Part shown: positions 46,089 through 57,780 of the stretch, piece by piece
Layout: every line of letters starts with the position of its first letter
Position numbering within the stretch: the stretch's first letter is position 1
Assembly (NCBI RefSeq): GCF_036785885.1
Contig: NC_092310.1
Span: forward strand, 4,588,001 to 4,652,000
Origin: Coffea arabica
Lineage: Eukaryota; Streptophyta; Magnoliopsida; Gentianales; Rubiaceae
DNA length: 64,000 nt
Direction: 5' to 3'
The notes under the pieces: model-generated
Database searches by the model: none
The model's input: only the letters and a program-made list of their open reading frames with translations
Told to the model about the DNA's origin: nothing
Made by a program: the position numbers and the translations under genes

Positions 46089-47672
46089 TCATTACTATAT
46101 AAAAAGTACCATGAATGTTGTTACTCTGGAGTGTGAGTGTAAGTATTCTGATGATCTTAGTTTTGTTATTCCAATTATACCCTTATTAATTAATGATTGG
46201 AGTTTAACATTATGCTCTTCTTGATTTATTATGATAATTAAAAATTCATTATATCATATCTATTGATTTAAAAGAAAATAATAGTTGATGATAAGCATTA
46301 GAGACTGAGCAGGATTTGATCTTAGTTTTTAATTTTATCCAAAATACCATTCTCCCTAATAATCCTAATAATTAGATTTATTGCATTTTAATAATAGCAA
46401 TAATAGTAGTTAGGAAATTATTGTAACCTTAATTAAATTTGAATTATGAAGACAATAAACAAACTATAACATTCCAAACCAATGTGTCTTTTTGCATTCT
46501 ATTTTCAGTTTTTTATTCAATTAAAAATTATTAATTAGTCATAGCTTAAATACATTTTTAAGTCTTCAAAAATATTACTATTGATACAAAAACAAGGCAC
46601 TCTTACGACAATAGAATCTTTGTTATTTCTGCTTTAAGTTAGATTTTGTCCAAAAAATAAAAAATAAAAGATGACAAACGAAAAAAAAAAAGAAAAACCC
46701 AATTATCTCTACCAATGAAATTTCAATTTTCAAAAAATGGAATAGTTAGATGGAAAAATTTATGTGTGGTGAATAATCATTTACACTCCATTGTTAATAG
46801 AATTAACATAAAAAATAATACAAAGAGTTCAATTTCAAAGAATATTCATCTCTTCTCTTTTTAAAAAACGGTGTATATAACTTCATATTGAAGAATTGCA
46901 AATTTAACTGACGTAACATGAAAACTAATACTGGAAAAGCATGCAACTAATATTTATGCAAACAATCATTTTTATTTTATTTTATTTTATTTTTTACCCT
47001 CCTATCTCTCCCAACACCCTTTTCATCCTCAACTATCACGCACGACATTCGAATTCTGAACTAGAAAGAATTCTAAGACCCCTACCTTAACCACTAAGCC
47101 AACCCTAGTGATTGACAAACAATTAACTTTTGTTTAGCGTGCAAATTCAGATCATCCAACTTTAAAAGAAAAATAAAAAAAATTATTCATATATCTAATT
47201 AAAGATCATACAATTTTAGTGGTATTATCATAATCTGTGTGTCATGGAGAAAACAAACGAAGTAATTAGAAGTATCTATATTATACATACCATTCAAAAT
47301 ATTGATACTTTTGTCAAATCATTTCATATTTGGTCAAATCTTTATTTTTTAAATGTTAATTTTTCATCATCTTTCAGTCTTTAAAGCCATTATTTTAAAT
47401 TGAAAGAGATTGAATATATCTTCATTTGTTAAAAATTCTCTAGAGATTTTATATGAATTTGTAGATATAACATGTTGTTAACTTTTTTTTTTTTTGTTTT
47501 TAAAATAATGGTTTTAAGGATAATTAATTAAAGAAGATAAAAAATTAAATAAAAAATAAACTATGCAAATATTAAATTTGTTAAAATAACTTTCATGAAT
47601 AAATTTTAATGCATAAGAAACATATATTTTATGATATTATAATCACGTGCAAAGCACGTGACCTATTACTAG
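46089..47672 (+). mobile_element. Helitron 1 (non-autonomous, 1.6 kb)
   Basis: It starts TCATTACTATATAAAAAG after an A and ends in CTAG before a T, as expected for insertion between A and T. Eight bases before CTAG a perfect 8-bp stem hairpin TCACGTGC-AAA-GCACGTGA (47643-47661) forms the 3' signal. The interior is AT-rich, contains a SINE (46967-47115) and encodes no protein. Confidence 0.8.
46967..47115 (-). mobile_element. SINE inside Helitron 1
   Basis: On the minus strand TTGGCTTAGTGGTTAAGG (box A) and a GTTCAGAATTCGAATG stretch (box B) are followed by a TTTTA-type tail (TAAAATAAAATAAAA). CAAACAAT flanks it at 46959-46966 and 47116-47123. Confidence 0.75.
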
Positions 47673-48239
47673 TTACATCCAAAGTGTATACAATAACAAA
47701 ACTTACAAAATAAACTTGCACTAGACACTACTAATTAAATTAAGTCTCACTCTTGAAAATATTTGCTCTAATTTTATTAGAGCCTTATTCTAGAGATATC
47801 TGCTCAAACACTCACTAAACTACATTCTAAACACTAAAACACTCTTAAGAGTTTCAACTCTAATTGAGCTCTTCTTATTTTTGTCTGAGAATGAGATGCC
47901 AAAAATGGCAAATGAGCTCCCGATTTATCAACATAAGTAGATAACATGGCAACTCCATTCAGCCAGAATTTTCGTCGTCCTCTCACGTGCCCGGCATGTG
48001 GATTGGAATCATCATGTTGTTCGCGCATCGCGCGTTAGTTTTCCCATCTGCCCTCGCCTGCCAGTGTCCCATGTGCCCGTGCTTCCGTCTTTCTGTTCTT
48101 CTGCTGCATTTGCTCTCTTCCCGTTGCATTCTCTCTCCCACTACATTCTCTTTCTTTCTTTTTTTGGTTTTTTTTTTTGGGATAATGTTGCTCTATCACT
48201 TATCCGCATCCTCTGGAACCTGGTACAAAATTTTGTTGA

Positions 48240-48870
48240 CCTCCTCCTTTGTTGTAATAGGCTTTCTTCTTCATCTCCGGTGAGGTCAGATCTTCTCTTC
48301 AGGTTGCCTCTGCTCTGCCCCTCTTTTTTTTTTTGCTAAAGTTCGTATTTCTTTTGTCCCTTGTCCACTGACGTGCAGTTTTCTGCTTTTTTCTCATCCA
48401 CGGGCTTGTTACCGCCCAAGGACGTGCCATCTTCACTGTTGGTTGCAGATCTTGTGCTTTCTTCTTCCTCTCCAGTGAGGTCGGGTCTTCTCTTCAGGTT
48501 GCCTCTGTTCTTTTTTTTTTTTTTTTTTTGTAAAATTCGTGTTTTTTTGTCCCTTCTCCACTGACGTGCAACTTTCTGCTTTTTTTGCTTAGCCACAGCC
48601 TTCTTACCGCCCAAGGAGGTCCCATCTTCACTGTTGGTTGCAGATCTTGTGCCGTTCGTTTGGAAAAAACTTCGGTCTCCTCCTCCTTTGTTGTATTAAG
48701 CTTTCTTCTTCCTCTCCGGTGAGGTCGGATCTTCTCTTCAGGTTGCCTCTGCTCTGCCCCCTTTTTTTTTGGCTAAAGTTCGTATTTCTTTTGTCTCTTG
48801 TCCGCTGACGTGCAGTTTTCTGCTTTTTTTCTCATCCACGGGCTTGTTACCGCCCAAGGACGTGCCACTG
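48240..48870. repeat. Imperfect tandem repeat, three copies of about 200-240 bp
   Basis: The block TGAGGTCRGATCTTCTCTTC plus GGTTGCCTCTG recurs at 48281, 48476 and 48720. GACGTGCARYTTTCTGCTTTTT and ACCGCCCAAGGASGT accompany it. Long T-runs lie between blocks. It lies directly upstream of the captured CLU fragment. Confidence 0.8.
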
Positions 48871-48881
48871 CTATAATAGCG

Positions 48882-49460
48882 TCCATGTCGATTTCTGGAA
48901 TTCAAGGTCAACCCCTGGAGATCACCGGTAGTATGAAAAGTCAATATGGAAACCTGAAGCCTGTTGCAGATAACATGAGTGTGGAAGTTGAAAAATCAGT
49001 GTCACTATCTACAGAATCTCATGTTGAGACTGATGCCACTGAAGACATTCTTGTCTGATTCTGCTTTTACTCAATTAAAAGAGTCAGAGACTGGGTTTCA
49101 TCGCAAGGTACAAGATTTTATTTTTGGCAGTTGATATAAAGTTTCCCTAAACTGCATGATTTGCACTAACCTGCTACTTGCGATTGGTAGTCAATGCAAG
49201 AGCTGATTGGCTTATCATAGAAGTATTACAATGAAGTTGCTCTTCCTAAACTGGTAATAATAGAATATCTTCTTCTCCCTCTCTCTGGTTCTGTTTTAAT
49301 TTTTTTTTTAACATAACAACCAAATTAAGTTTCCCTGGCATTTCATTATGCAATACAGGTTGCTGATTTTGGTTCTTTGGAACTCTCACCAGTGGATGGT
49401 CGAATGTTGACTGATTTTATGCATACAAGAGGCCTTAGGATGCGTTCTCTTGGACAAGTT
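48882..49460 (+). pseudogene. CLU-family (clustered mitochondria/REC/TSS-like) gene fragment
   Basis: Exon pieces are about 48882-49107, 49191-49253 and 49359-49460, with GT-AG introns retained. The conserved sequence is [48 protein letters not shown] and [13 protein letters not shown]. This is the block before the TPR region in plant CLU-type proteins, which act in mitochondrial or chloroplast distribution. A TAG stop lies within exon 2 (S-stop-K) and a frameshift near 49052. The rest of the large gene is missing. Confidence 0.85.
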
Positions 49461-50065
49461 GTAAGTGCTTCTCCTCGTTTGTTCTGGTTCTTGCTTCTAT
49501 CTCTATCTCTCTGGTTCATTGAACTACATTTAATGGCACCTCTGAGTCCGTGTTCATATTTTTGAAAAAGTGCTTACATTTTTCTTTTCATCCTTGCAAA
49601 CTGGATATGTTTTATTTGATTTCCATCACTAAAATCTTGAGAAAGTGGAACTTGAGGTCCATTGCTCTATGGTTGCTTGTTGGCATCAATATCAGTCTAA
49701 CTTTCTTCGCTGTTGTGAATCTTCTATTTTGCATCTGATTTAATTTCAATATTTAAAAGATTAATCAATGGTTTAGCTGTGAAGTGAAGATCATCCTAAC
49801 AATGTTAGTTATTCTAAGCATAAAACTATGAGAGTGTTTGCTGATACTTTTTGTTGGCTGATTTCAATTACCGAAGAAAGGAAAATGCTGTGTTTTTAGG
49901 ATTTTATGGTTCTTAAGGTATTTAAACTTGCTGAATTGCTACTGGGTATTTTCCTTGGATTTCTTGTTGGATTATGCGTCTATTTGCATGACTGTTTTCA
50001 AATCACTTATTCTTAGGGTGAGGATTACTAATCAAACTTTTGTTTGCTTGTACTTGTCAAATTAG
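49461..50065. other. Intron-like sequence in Helitron 2
   Basis: T-rich sequence between two captured exons. It begins with a consensus donor (GTAAGT) and ends with an acceptor-like AG at 50064-50065. No other feature was seen. Confidence 0.45.
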
Positions 50066-50248
50066 ATAATGTGGGAAGTGAATAAAGAGAGGCTGGGAGA
50101 ATTCCTTGAGGAGTTGCAGAGGAAAGAGGACACAAATGACAGCTATGTTGCTGCTCTGAGAGGGGAAACGTTGATTAGAAACCCATATGTGAGAATGCAA
50201 CCTTTCCCGGAGCAAAGCACAGCTAAAGTTAGCAAGGAACAAGAGTAG
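50066..50248 (+). pseudogene. Terminal exon of an unrecognised gene, captured
   Basis: After an acceptor-like TTAG, 59 codons run from an ATG to TAG: MWEVNKERLGEFLEEL, then DTNDSYVAALRGE and NPYVRMQPFP. The composition looks like genuine soluble protein. It does not match the region that should follow the neighbouring CLU exon, so it may come from another gene. I do not recognise the family. Confidence 0.45.
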
Positions 50249-50956
50249 ATAATGAGACTACTTTTGGCAGATTTTTGTACCCAGAACTTTTTTCTACTTT
50301 TCTCCTTTTTCACTACCATTGTAGAGCACTATTATGTGTGTCTAACGGTGGCTTCTGGTTTACTGGTTCTTTATTACAATGGGATCGCCAAAACTGAAGC
50401 TTAGCTTGTATACAATTGTACTTTATAAAAAGGACAAATATTAAGTGGTATAAGGATAGATATTATAAAAAGGACAAATATTAGCTTTGTTATAGCTTCA
50501 GAATTTAGCTTTAGTTAGTTTATGTAAGCTAAGAAAGTGTCCCACCGCAGGATGATTATTGATTTTTATATTGTTAGCTAATATTTGTATCCATCCCTTT
50601 GTGATTTTCGTACTTTCGCTATATTTGAGTTATATGAATCAGTATTTGAGTTCTTATATGAATCAGGAAGATTTGAAATATGGTCTATTTTCTGCATTAA
50701 AAGCTCAAAATTATATTAATATAAATATTTTCACTATTTTGAGAGCATATCCATTTTTGATTAAGTATAAATCATTTTATTAAATTGGGCATGTTCATCT
50801 CTTTTTTCCACCGCGCATAGCGCGGTTTATGCCTCCTAGTACTAGTGAATAGCCAACAAGCAGCTGCAATTTTCTTCTTCACATTTGATGTCCAATTGCC
50901 AGAACAAGGTGGTGGAAGTTTACATTATTGCTAGTTTGAAGACGACGGAAATGCTA

Positions 50957-52344
50957 TAATCTTCTGGCCCTTGAAAGACTTCCCATATCCTTGGCCTTCT
51001 GGCGGAGAACAATTTTCTGTATTTTTCCTGTCGAAGTTTTTGGCAATTCCTCAAAAACAACAGTTCGTGGAGCCATGTAATGTGACAAACGATCACGGCA
51101 ATACTTGATAATTTCGTCTGCACTTGCATTACAACCATCCTTCAAATGGACAAATGCACAAGGTGTTTCACCCCAATAATCATCTGGTCTTCCAACAACT
51201 GCAGCTTCCAGAACTGCTAGATGGCTATAAATCACTGATTCCACCTCAATCGAGCTAATATTCTCCCCTCCTGAGATGATAATGTCTTTGGATCAATCTT
51301 TTAATTCTACGTATCCATCAGGGTGTTTCACCCCCACGTCCCCACTTCGAAACCATCCACCTTTAAAGGCATCAGCTGTTGCTTCACTATCCTTAAAGTA
51401 TCCATTCATGACGGTGTTGCCTCTGAACATCACGGCACCCCTTGTTTTTGTGTCCGGTGGTATGCTTTGCATTGTTTCCGGATCTTTGATATCGAGTTCT
51501 TCCATGCCAAGGTGGTGCAACCCTTGACGAGCCTTGATCTTGGCCTGTGCATCACGTGGTAGTGAATTCCACTCTGGTTTCCAAGTGCAAACTGTTCCAG
51601 CTCCTCCATCTTAAAAAGAACATGAGGAGGAGGGGAGGCAGCGCTTGCCATCACTATCACTTTTCCTGGAAGCAGTCTCCGATCAACAGACGGTGCATTT
51701 ATTATCATATTTAAAACTGTAGGTGCACCACCCATATGTCTCACTTGGTGCTTAGCTATGCACTCAAAAATCCCTTTTGCAGTTACATTTCTTAGACAAA
51801 CATTTGTGCCGCCCTGTGCTACAACGGCCCAAGTAAGGAACATCGGAGCAGTCGACAAATAAACAGGCATGGATGGCATTTCGTTTAAAAGAACAGCAGC
51901 CAGAGAATTGAGGTAGGCTCCTCTGTGATTGTAGACAACACCTTTGGGGCTTGATGTTGTGCCTGAAGTGTAATTCAGAGAAATAGGATCCTACTCATCA
52001 TGTGGCCTTATAACCTCAAAGTCTGGTCTTCCTGATGCCAAGAAAGATTCGTACTCTAAATTGTCTTTATTGAAATACATGTCACTAACCCTGGAAGATG
52101 AGTTCCCTTGGTCAGGAATCACAACTAATTTAGGCATCTTGCTGCTTGTCTTTAGTAGAATTCCTAATGCCCCTTTTGCAATATGATAATCAACAAAAAT
52201 GACTTTTGCACCCGAGTGTTTTAGCAATGTCAACACCATTGCTGAATCATGACGTATATTGAGAGTACAGAGAACTGCTCCTGCCATTGGAACTCCAAAG
52301 TGCAGCTCGTAGATTGCAGGAGTATTTGGGGCCAGGACAGCGAC
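50957..52344 (-). pseudogene. Acyl-activating enzyme (AMP-dependent acyl-CoA ligase) pseudogene
   Basis: The protein family ligates CoA to carboxylic acids in peroxisomes and cytosol. From an acceptor-like AG at 52345 the minus strand encodes VAVLAPNTPAIYELHFGVPM and the ATP-binding motif YTSGTTSSPKGVV. MAGAPTVL-type sequence, [20 protein letters not shown] and the C-terminal KTSTGKIQK (with the catalytic Lys) follow, ending LSRARRL. Lesions: TAG near 51992 (Trp expected), a short segment missing after TAPMF, a frameshift with loss of the YGLTET motif near 51600, and TGA near 51291 (Arg expected). The N-terminal exon is absent. The order resembles plant benzoate- or butyrate-CoA ligase-like AAE proteins. 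It cannot be active. Confidence 0.92.
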
Positions 52345-53160
52345 CTACACATGTAATCAGAAGCTTAAATGCAAGGTAAATCTGAAAGAGACAACTTAGT
52401 GGTTTAGACAAGAGAACACAGCCTTCTGTTGCATATGCACACAAACTGTTTGACTTGTAATCCATGGAATCCACGGAAATCGATGAAAGGAAAGAAAAGT
52501 TTTAATGTTCTGGGGTAGTTCATGTTTTCAGCTATACTTGACGAGTTCTAGTGTGCTCTGTGTATAACTTGACAATATTTTAGGGAGAAAATGTGGAGGA
52601 GTCCATTCAATAGGCCATGGACAAGTTGGATTCAAAGTTTCAAACTTTTCATAAAGCTCAAGCTAATTCAGTGTACCTATATCTTAGAAAACTCAACCTT
52701 ATTTCAAATTTAATACTGCAGCATGTGACAAGACTTGATTTAGAAGATCTTCTAGGCACTGAATGTTCTATATCAAAACGCTTGCTTCTAGACTCATCAT
52801 TAACCAGAAGAAATATTATTTCCAGCTCATCAAGTCCTCTATCAGAAATATCATTAACCAGCAGATGGAATTTCTGATATACTTGTCAAGAAAGGAACCT
52901 CATCATTATACCATAACTGAACAGCAAGACATAGCAAGACTGCAGGATTAAAACAACTTTGCCAAAATATTCCAATGGTTAAAGCACACAGATATTAGCA
53001 CCCGAGATGCTTCCAAGATGCTTTCAAACTTGAAAAAGCACCTGAAATTCCGATATCAAGATTAGACCTATTTGTAGCTTACGTTTCCACAAACTCTGTC
53101 ACCGAGAAACCAAAATTGACCACAAATGTACAATTCCATAAGGTTAGCAATTTCGGGAAT
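52345..53160. other. Intergenic, no gene seen
   Basis: The sequence next to the pseudogene is intron-like but no upstream acyl-activating-enzyme exon was found. ATCATTAACCAG occurs twice (about 52797 and 52851). Confidence 0.5.
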
Positions 53161-54847
53161 GGGGCAGCTGCAATTAGCACTAGGTGCGGTTGTTTTACAT
53201 TTTTAATGATTTAGTGTACACTTACATAATTTTGATGTATTTCATGATTTGATGCACATTTATGTAACTTTTTATTGTGCTAGTAATAGTTCACACACTT
53301 TGCATGTAGTTATATTAACCTAAATATAACATCTCTTATATATAATCTTTTGTTGTGAAATTTGATTGTTTAAATGATAATAGAATATTTTCTATTTCTT
53401 TAATTAATTATTTTTACAAAGACTATCTAAATATGAACTCTTTGATCCGTTGATTTTTGAATTTATTTTGAGCCTTTTGGTAATTATGGATCAATTTTGA
53501 TAAACAATTCTTAATATGGTTATGTTGTGTACTCACAATATTTTTACCATTAAATCATAATAATATTTTTTAATATTGTACAAAAGATAACAAGAAATGC
53601 ATGTATACATATCAAGTGTGAGCCTAGTAAATAAAATTCACAATTATTAGCAAAGTAAAGATTAAAACCGTAAAATCAATTTCTGGAAGTGTATCAGAGT
53701 AAATAAATTGGCATGTTAGATTTTGTCAATCTAATTATTTTCACCAAACTCATCCCTTCTTTTACCTCTTGGAAAGTTCATTTAATTACTAGCCAGAATC
53801 TAGATGCGCCTTTTTTCACTAAAAAATAAAACCCATAGTTAAGTTTCTAATGAAATCAACAAATTTTAAAAATGAAAAAAATTTGTATCAACATTTTGAA
53901 TGCTATTTGCCATAACATTTTGAATGTTATTTTTTCCTTGGTAAGACAAACAAAATGCAATTGTACAATTAGAATGAATTAATTATTTAAAAATAAAATA
54001 TATGAGCTGTGCTTATGCCCAACTTTGCATGAACATTTAATTATTCTACTTTATATCTTTTAGCTGAACTTTTCAATTTTTTCTTTTGTGAATTTGAATT
54101 GAATAATGTGAGGTGCATTATTGAATTTGGATTGTTTACATTTTTTTAAAGCATTATTGAGTTTAGTAAAGAATGTAAATGATTTATATTGCTTACTTAT
54201 CTTAAACTGTCTATTTAATTGCCAATGGACATTGAATTGATAGAAATAATTGGATTCTTTTATTTTTTCTTTTCTTTTAGTATTTCTTCATACTGATAAA
54301 AAGCCCATAATTATACATCTGTCTTGTGGTATTCATATCAAGATTCTCCAAATGAATATAGACTCTTTTCTTCTTATATATTTCTCTTTTGCTCCAAGAG
54401 CATTTTTTTTATACAAATATTTTTTACAAACTTAAAATTGTGGCTAATGCATTCATTCACACTATTTCGAATAAGAAATTATTTTGGCTAAGAAACTTTG
54501 ACACACATAAGAATTGGAGATGAAGTGTAAGGGTCACTAAATAGTTTTAATAAGGAGTTTTTCATTTTAATTACCATTATTATTGAGATTTAGTTATTTG
54601 GAATGTTTCATATTTTAAATTACTACTACAATTAGAATGCAATAATTCTAATTGAAAGATAGAGACAATATGGGCACAATAAAACTAAGATCAAAAAAGT
54701 GCATGCAACTTACAATGCCAAGACTTTTTAATATAGTAAAAAATAGATGTTATAAACTACATCAAAATTGCGTGAATGCACATCAAATCATTAAAAAAAA
54801 GTAAAACAACCGCACAAATTGCACCTATTGCTAACCATAGCTACCCC
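53161..54847. mobile_element. 1.7-kb element with about 100-bp terminal inverted repeats
   Basis: The left end GGGGCAGCTGCAATTAGCAC continues with GGTTGTTTTACATTTTTAAT and GATGTATTTC. Its complement is found at the right end (GATTTGATGTGC, GTAAAACAACCGCAC, GCTAACCATAGCTACCCC). The middle is AT-rich with no transposase. Long arms and GG ends fit a Mutator-like non-autonomous element, but no 9-bp duplication was found and the ends may extend a few bases. Confidence 0.65.
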
Positions 54848-55230
54848 AAACCCTGCAATTTCATAGTGACATCTTAAATTGAAGCGGACCACTAAGCAAT
54901 ACAGACCGGAAGGTATGCACCTAATGCAACGCATATCAACTATTAGCAATGTAACAAGGAGATACTTGGATTCTTTGCTTACTATAGATGCTATAATGCT
55001 CCAAACACTCAAAAGCTTCTTGATAGATAGGTCAGTGTGTCTTTTACAGGTTTCAAGTAATGTGGTTGCATTAGGTGCCAAATTCCCCTTCCTCCACTAT
55101 ATCTATGTGACCTTTTGTTTCACAAAATAAAAGAGTTATACGAATTTAGAGTTGAGTAGCAGCAATAAATTGCATAATTATACATCGAACTACTAGAAGT
55201 CACTGAATTGGTCCCTTGTAATCAAATGAA
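54848..55230. other. Intergenic, no gene seen
   Basis: Ordinary AT-rich sequence between two elements. Confidence 0.45.
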
Positions 55231-55245
55231 AGAAATCCTTATGTA

Positions 55246-55368
55246 TTTTTTTTTAGGTATGTCCCGCAGGGAGTGGATCCCGCAGACTATTTACCACCCT
55301 CAGCAACTTGCTGGTAGCAAGGTTCGAATTAGGGACCTGAGGTTCCATTTTCAGCAACCTCAACCACC
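55246..55368 (-). mobile_element. Short SINE (123 bp) with 15-bp target duplication
   Basis: AGAAATCCTTATGTA flanks it on both sides (55231-55245 and 55369-55383). On the minus strand a TGGTTGAGGTTGC-type box A and ATTCGAACC-type box B precede a GGGACATACC tail and an A-run. It differs from the SINEs at 29187 and 34297, so a second SINE family is present. Confidence 0.85.
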
Positions 55369-55383
55369 AGAAATCCTTATGTA

Positions 55384-55996
55384 ATTATTGACATTTTATA
55401 AAAAAATTTTAACAATAAACAAAATATGATAAATTCAACATCTTTAGTTCTTTTTCCTATTTCAATCATCAATTTCATTATTTATTTCTCTATCACTATG
55501 ACTCTCTTCATTTCCTTCTAATTTGACACATAATCTACTCCTTCTGTTGATTTTATATTTTCAATTTGCTAATATCCACAAAATTGAAGATAATAAAAAG
55601 AGGTTATATTAACTAAAAAAGAGATGAGTGAAAATAGACAAGAGATAGAAAAATAATTTTTTTTGGATTTTGTAAATTTATCGCCTTAAATTTAAAATTT
55701 TCAACCAAGTGGAGGGCATTATAGGTATTTTACTATACCAAGAGAGGTACGTGTAATTTTTTAAACCTGAGGGAGTCGAGTGAATTTGAAATTATTCATA
55801 AAAACATAACATGAGCAATGGAAAGAGGGAGTAGAAGTTTCAATAATTCAATGATTATTATCTATTTCAAAAGATAAAAGTTCAATTAATTTGAGATCAC
55901 AAGCTTGATTATTGAGACGCTAAGGAGACCATTATTGTGCGTCTCTATTTTGAACCAAGAAGCAAAATAGCTAATCTTAAAAAAAGAGATATGTTT
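55384..55996. other. Intergenic, no gene seen
   Basis: AT-rich. A phrase GAGAGGTACGTGTAATTTTTT followed by AAACCTGAGGGAG near 55741 resembles that near 35320-35380 and may mark a dispersed repeat. Confidence 0.4.
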
Positions 55997-56004
55997 CTGT
56001 TTAG

Positions 56005-56538
56005 TAGGCCTATCAACGGGCCGGAATTCATTATTCCAAACTCGAACCCAGCATACCATACCGGATCCGGATCCGGATCTGACCCGTTTACTCGACGGGT
56101 CTTCTACTCTATATTCCGGATCCGAATCTGGATCCGACGGATCTCGGATCTGGGTCGGGTCTACCCGAAAAAATCTATCAAAACTTACAATTTCTAATAA
56201 AAATAAGAAAAAAATATATTTGTAAACTAATTTCTAACTAACGCAAAAAAAAAAAAATCAAATAAGAAAAGAAATTAAATGGACTTTACTTAAATACATC
56301 ATCCTAATCAAATTATATTGATAAATATATATTTTTTAAATTATTAATTCATTTATATCCGGATCCGGGTCTAATACGAGTCATAATACTATATTCCGTA
56401 TCCGACCCTTTTTTTTTGTTTTACAAAACGGATCCGGATCCAGGTCCGGATAACAGAATTAAATCCCTACCCGTACTCGCAATAATTTGACAGATCCGAT
56501 CCGGGTCTGGGTCTAGATCTGGACCGTTGACAGGCCTA
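56005..56538. mobile_element. hAT-type MITE copy 2 (534 bp)
   Basis: The ends are TAGGCCTATCAACGGG and CCGTTGACAGGCCTA. It is flanked by a perfect CTGTTTAG on both sides (55997-56004 and 56539-56546). Its complement aligns with copy 1 from end to end, including the GGGTAGGGATTTAATTC phrase, so the two copies are in opposite orientation. Confidence 0.93.
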
Positions 56539-56546
56539 CTGTTTAG

Positions 56547-57297
56547 TGATGATAAAATAAATTCAAGTGGGCAAAGTGCAACTTATCCCTAATTACATTG
56601 GAGATTAGTGCTAACTGACACTTTACTTTATTTCAATTTGATTGCGAGGAGTCAAAAGCAATTTCTTATCGCTCTTGGATGGATATTATGAACGTGTTTA
56701 GATAGTAGATTATTTGGAATAATTTTTTGAAAAAGAGCACGATGATATTCTTTTAAATATAATATATATATAACATAAAAAAATAATTAAAAAATATGTT
56801 GATAATATAATTAATAAATTATTTGTGACGAGTGTGAGATATATTCGTGCCCACGCAAACATTCAATCAGAGAACATGAAGGTGCCCGCAACAAAAGCAA
56901 TTCAAGTGAAAATGCCGACAAGCCACAGCCCTCAAAAGTGGTTTGGAGAAATTTCATGCTTTTGGGTCCCACATATTTTGTCACAATCTTGTGATTATCA
57001 TTCAGAAACGCATGACCTCCTAATTGGTGATTTTAATTGAGTCAAGTTCATATTACTAACTATGTTTAATTGGTGTGTATTTATATCATTAGCAGTTAGC
57101 AATTGTGCAAAATTTTCCCTCTAGTGATTAATCCTTTTTGTTCATTATCTTTTATATATATATATATAAATTCAATAGGACGATTTCGCACTATTGAGTT
57201 TCTGGAGAAATTTCTAATTTTGTGATGAATTTTAAAAAAATTCTACAAAAGAGGTAATTTTGGTAATGAATTCCGTCCGGGGGTCTTTGCATTCGTA
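56547..57297. other. Intergenic, no gene seen
   Basis: AT-rich, with a TA dinucleotide run near 57150. The sequence around 56825-57040 is less AT-rich and open in one frame, but no family features are visible. Confidence 0.4.
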
Positions 57298-57408
57298 AAA
57301 TGCGAGTTCAGTAGAACTCGCATTTCACGAATGCGAGGTTAGAATAGAGCTCGTATTCTCGAAATGCGAGCTCTACTTATTGAGCTCGCATTCCGCAAAT
57401 GCGAGCTC
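57298..57408. repeat. Cluster of GAGCTCGCATT inverted repeats (left side)
   Basis: AAATGCGAGTTC-AGTA-GAACTCGCATTT forms a perfect 12-bp stem (57298-57325). Three further 11-base arms at 57363-57373, 57382-57392 and 57398-57408 alternate in orientation, so the middle arm can pair with either neighbour. More copies lie at 57781-57791 and 57823-57832. Confidence 0.88.
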
Positions 57409-57419
57409 TAATTTAATTT

Positions 57420-57780
57420 TTTTTACTAGCTCCCCCAGAGCTCTCTAGCAGCCTCTATATTCGTAAAAAAAGAAAGGAGCTCCTGGGTCAGAGAATGAAT
57501 TCCACTTCCCTGATTAGCACCAATCGTCATGAACTGGAAAGGCTAGCTCAGAAGATGGCTAGGCCCCTGTTAGCACCAAAAGCGTTAGGGGGCCCGCACT
57601 GGAGGCATCAGAGACTTCAATGTTAGTTTTCTTGAACTGCAAATCTTCCAAAAAGAAAAAAAATTACACTTGACTCTATTTCTTTCAGAAATAGCGGGCA
57701 GGCAAAGCAAAGAAACGAAGCTGACTCTCATGAATGGATGTCCGAGCTAGAGAATTTTTTCCAGAAAATAGTAAGAGCTA
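57420..57780. other. Sequence between hairpin clusters, possible captured exons
   Basis: From the ATG near 57494 a short open frame (MNSTSLISTNRHELERLAQK) ends near a GTTAG. A CTTTCAG acceptor-like word follows at about 57682. The stretch is less AT-rich than its surroundings. No family was recognised. Confidence 0.3.

Larger units (their letters stand above)
48009..50845 (+). mobile_element. Helitron 2 carrying gene fragments (probable)
   Basis: The 3' end has a perfect hairpin CCGCGC-ATA-GCGCGG (50811-50825). CTAG follows 10 bases later (50836-50839), and again at 50842-50845; each is followed by T. The proposed 5' end is TCATCATGTTG at 48009, preceded by A and followed by CGCGCATCGCGCG at 48022, which echoes the 3' hairpin. 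Plant Helitrons often have such paired palindromes. Inside are tandem repeats and pieces of host genes with introns retained, typical of Helitron capture. The 5' end is less certain than the 3' end. Confidence 0.65.
46014..50857 (-). repeat. copia LTR, apparently split by two Helitrons (46014-46088, 47673-48008, 50846-50857)
   Basis: The LTR edge next to the primer site begins TGTTGGATTG on the plus strand. The nearest sequence that could be its other edge is TAGCCAACA at 50857. The pieces between the two Helitron candidates would give an LTR of about 420 bases. The first junction is well supported by the Helitron ends. The last 12 bases are an inference only. Confidence 0.45.

Noticed and set aside
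55246..55368. Isolated tRNA-like promoter
   Set aside because: The 15-bp flanking duplication and T-run show that it is a SINE insertion.
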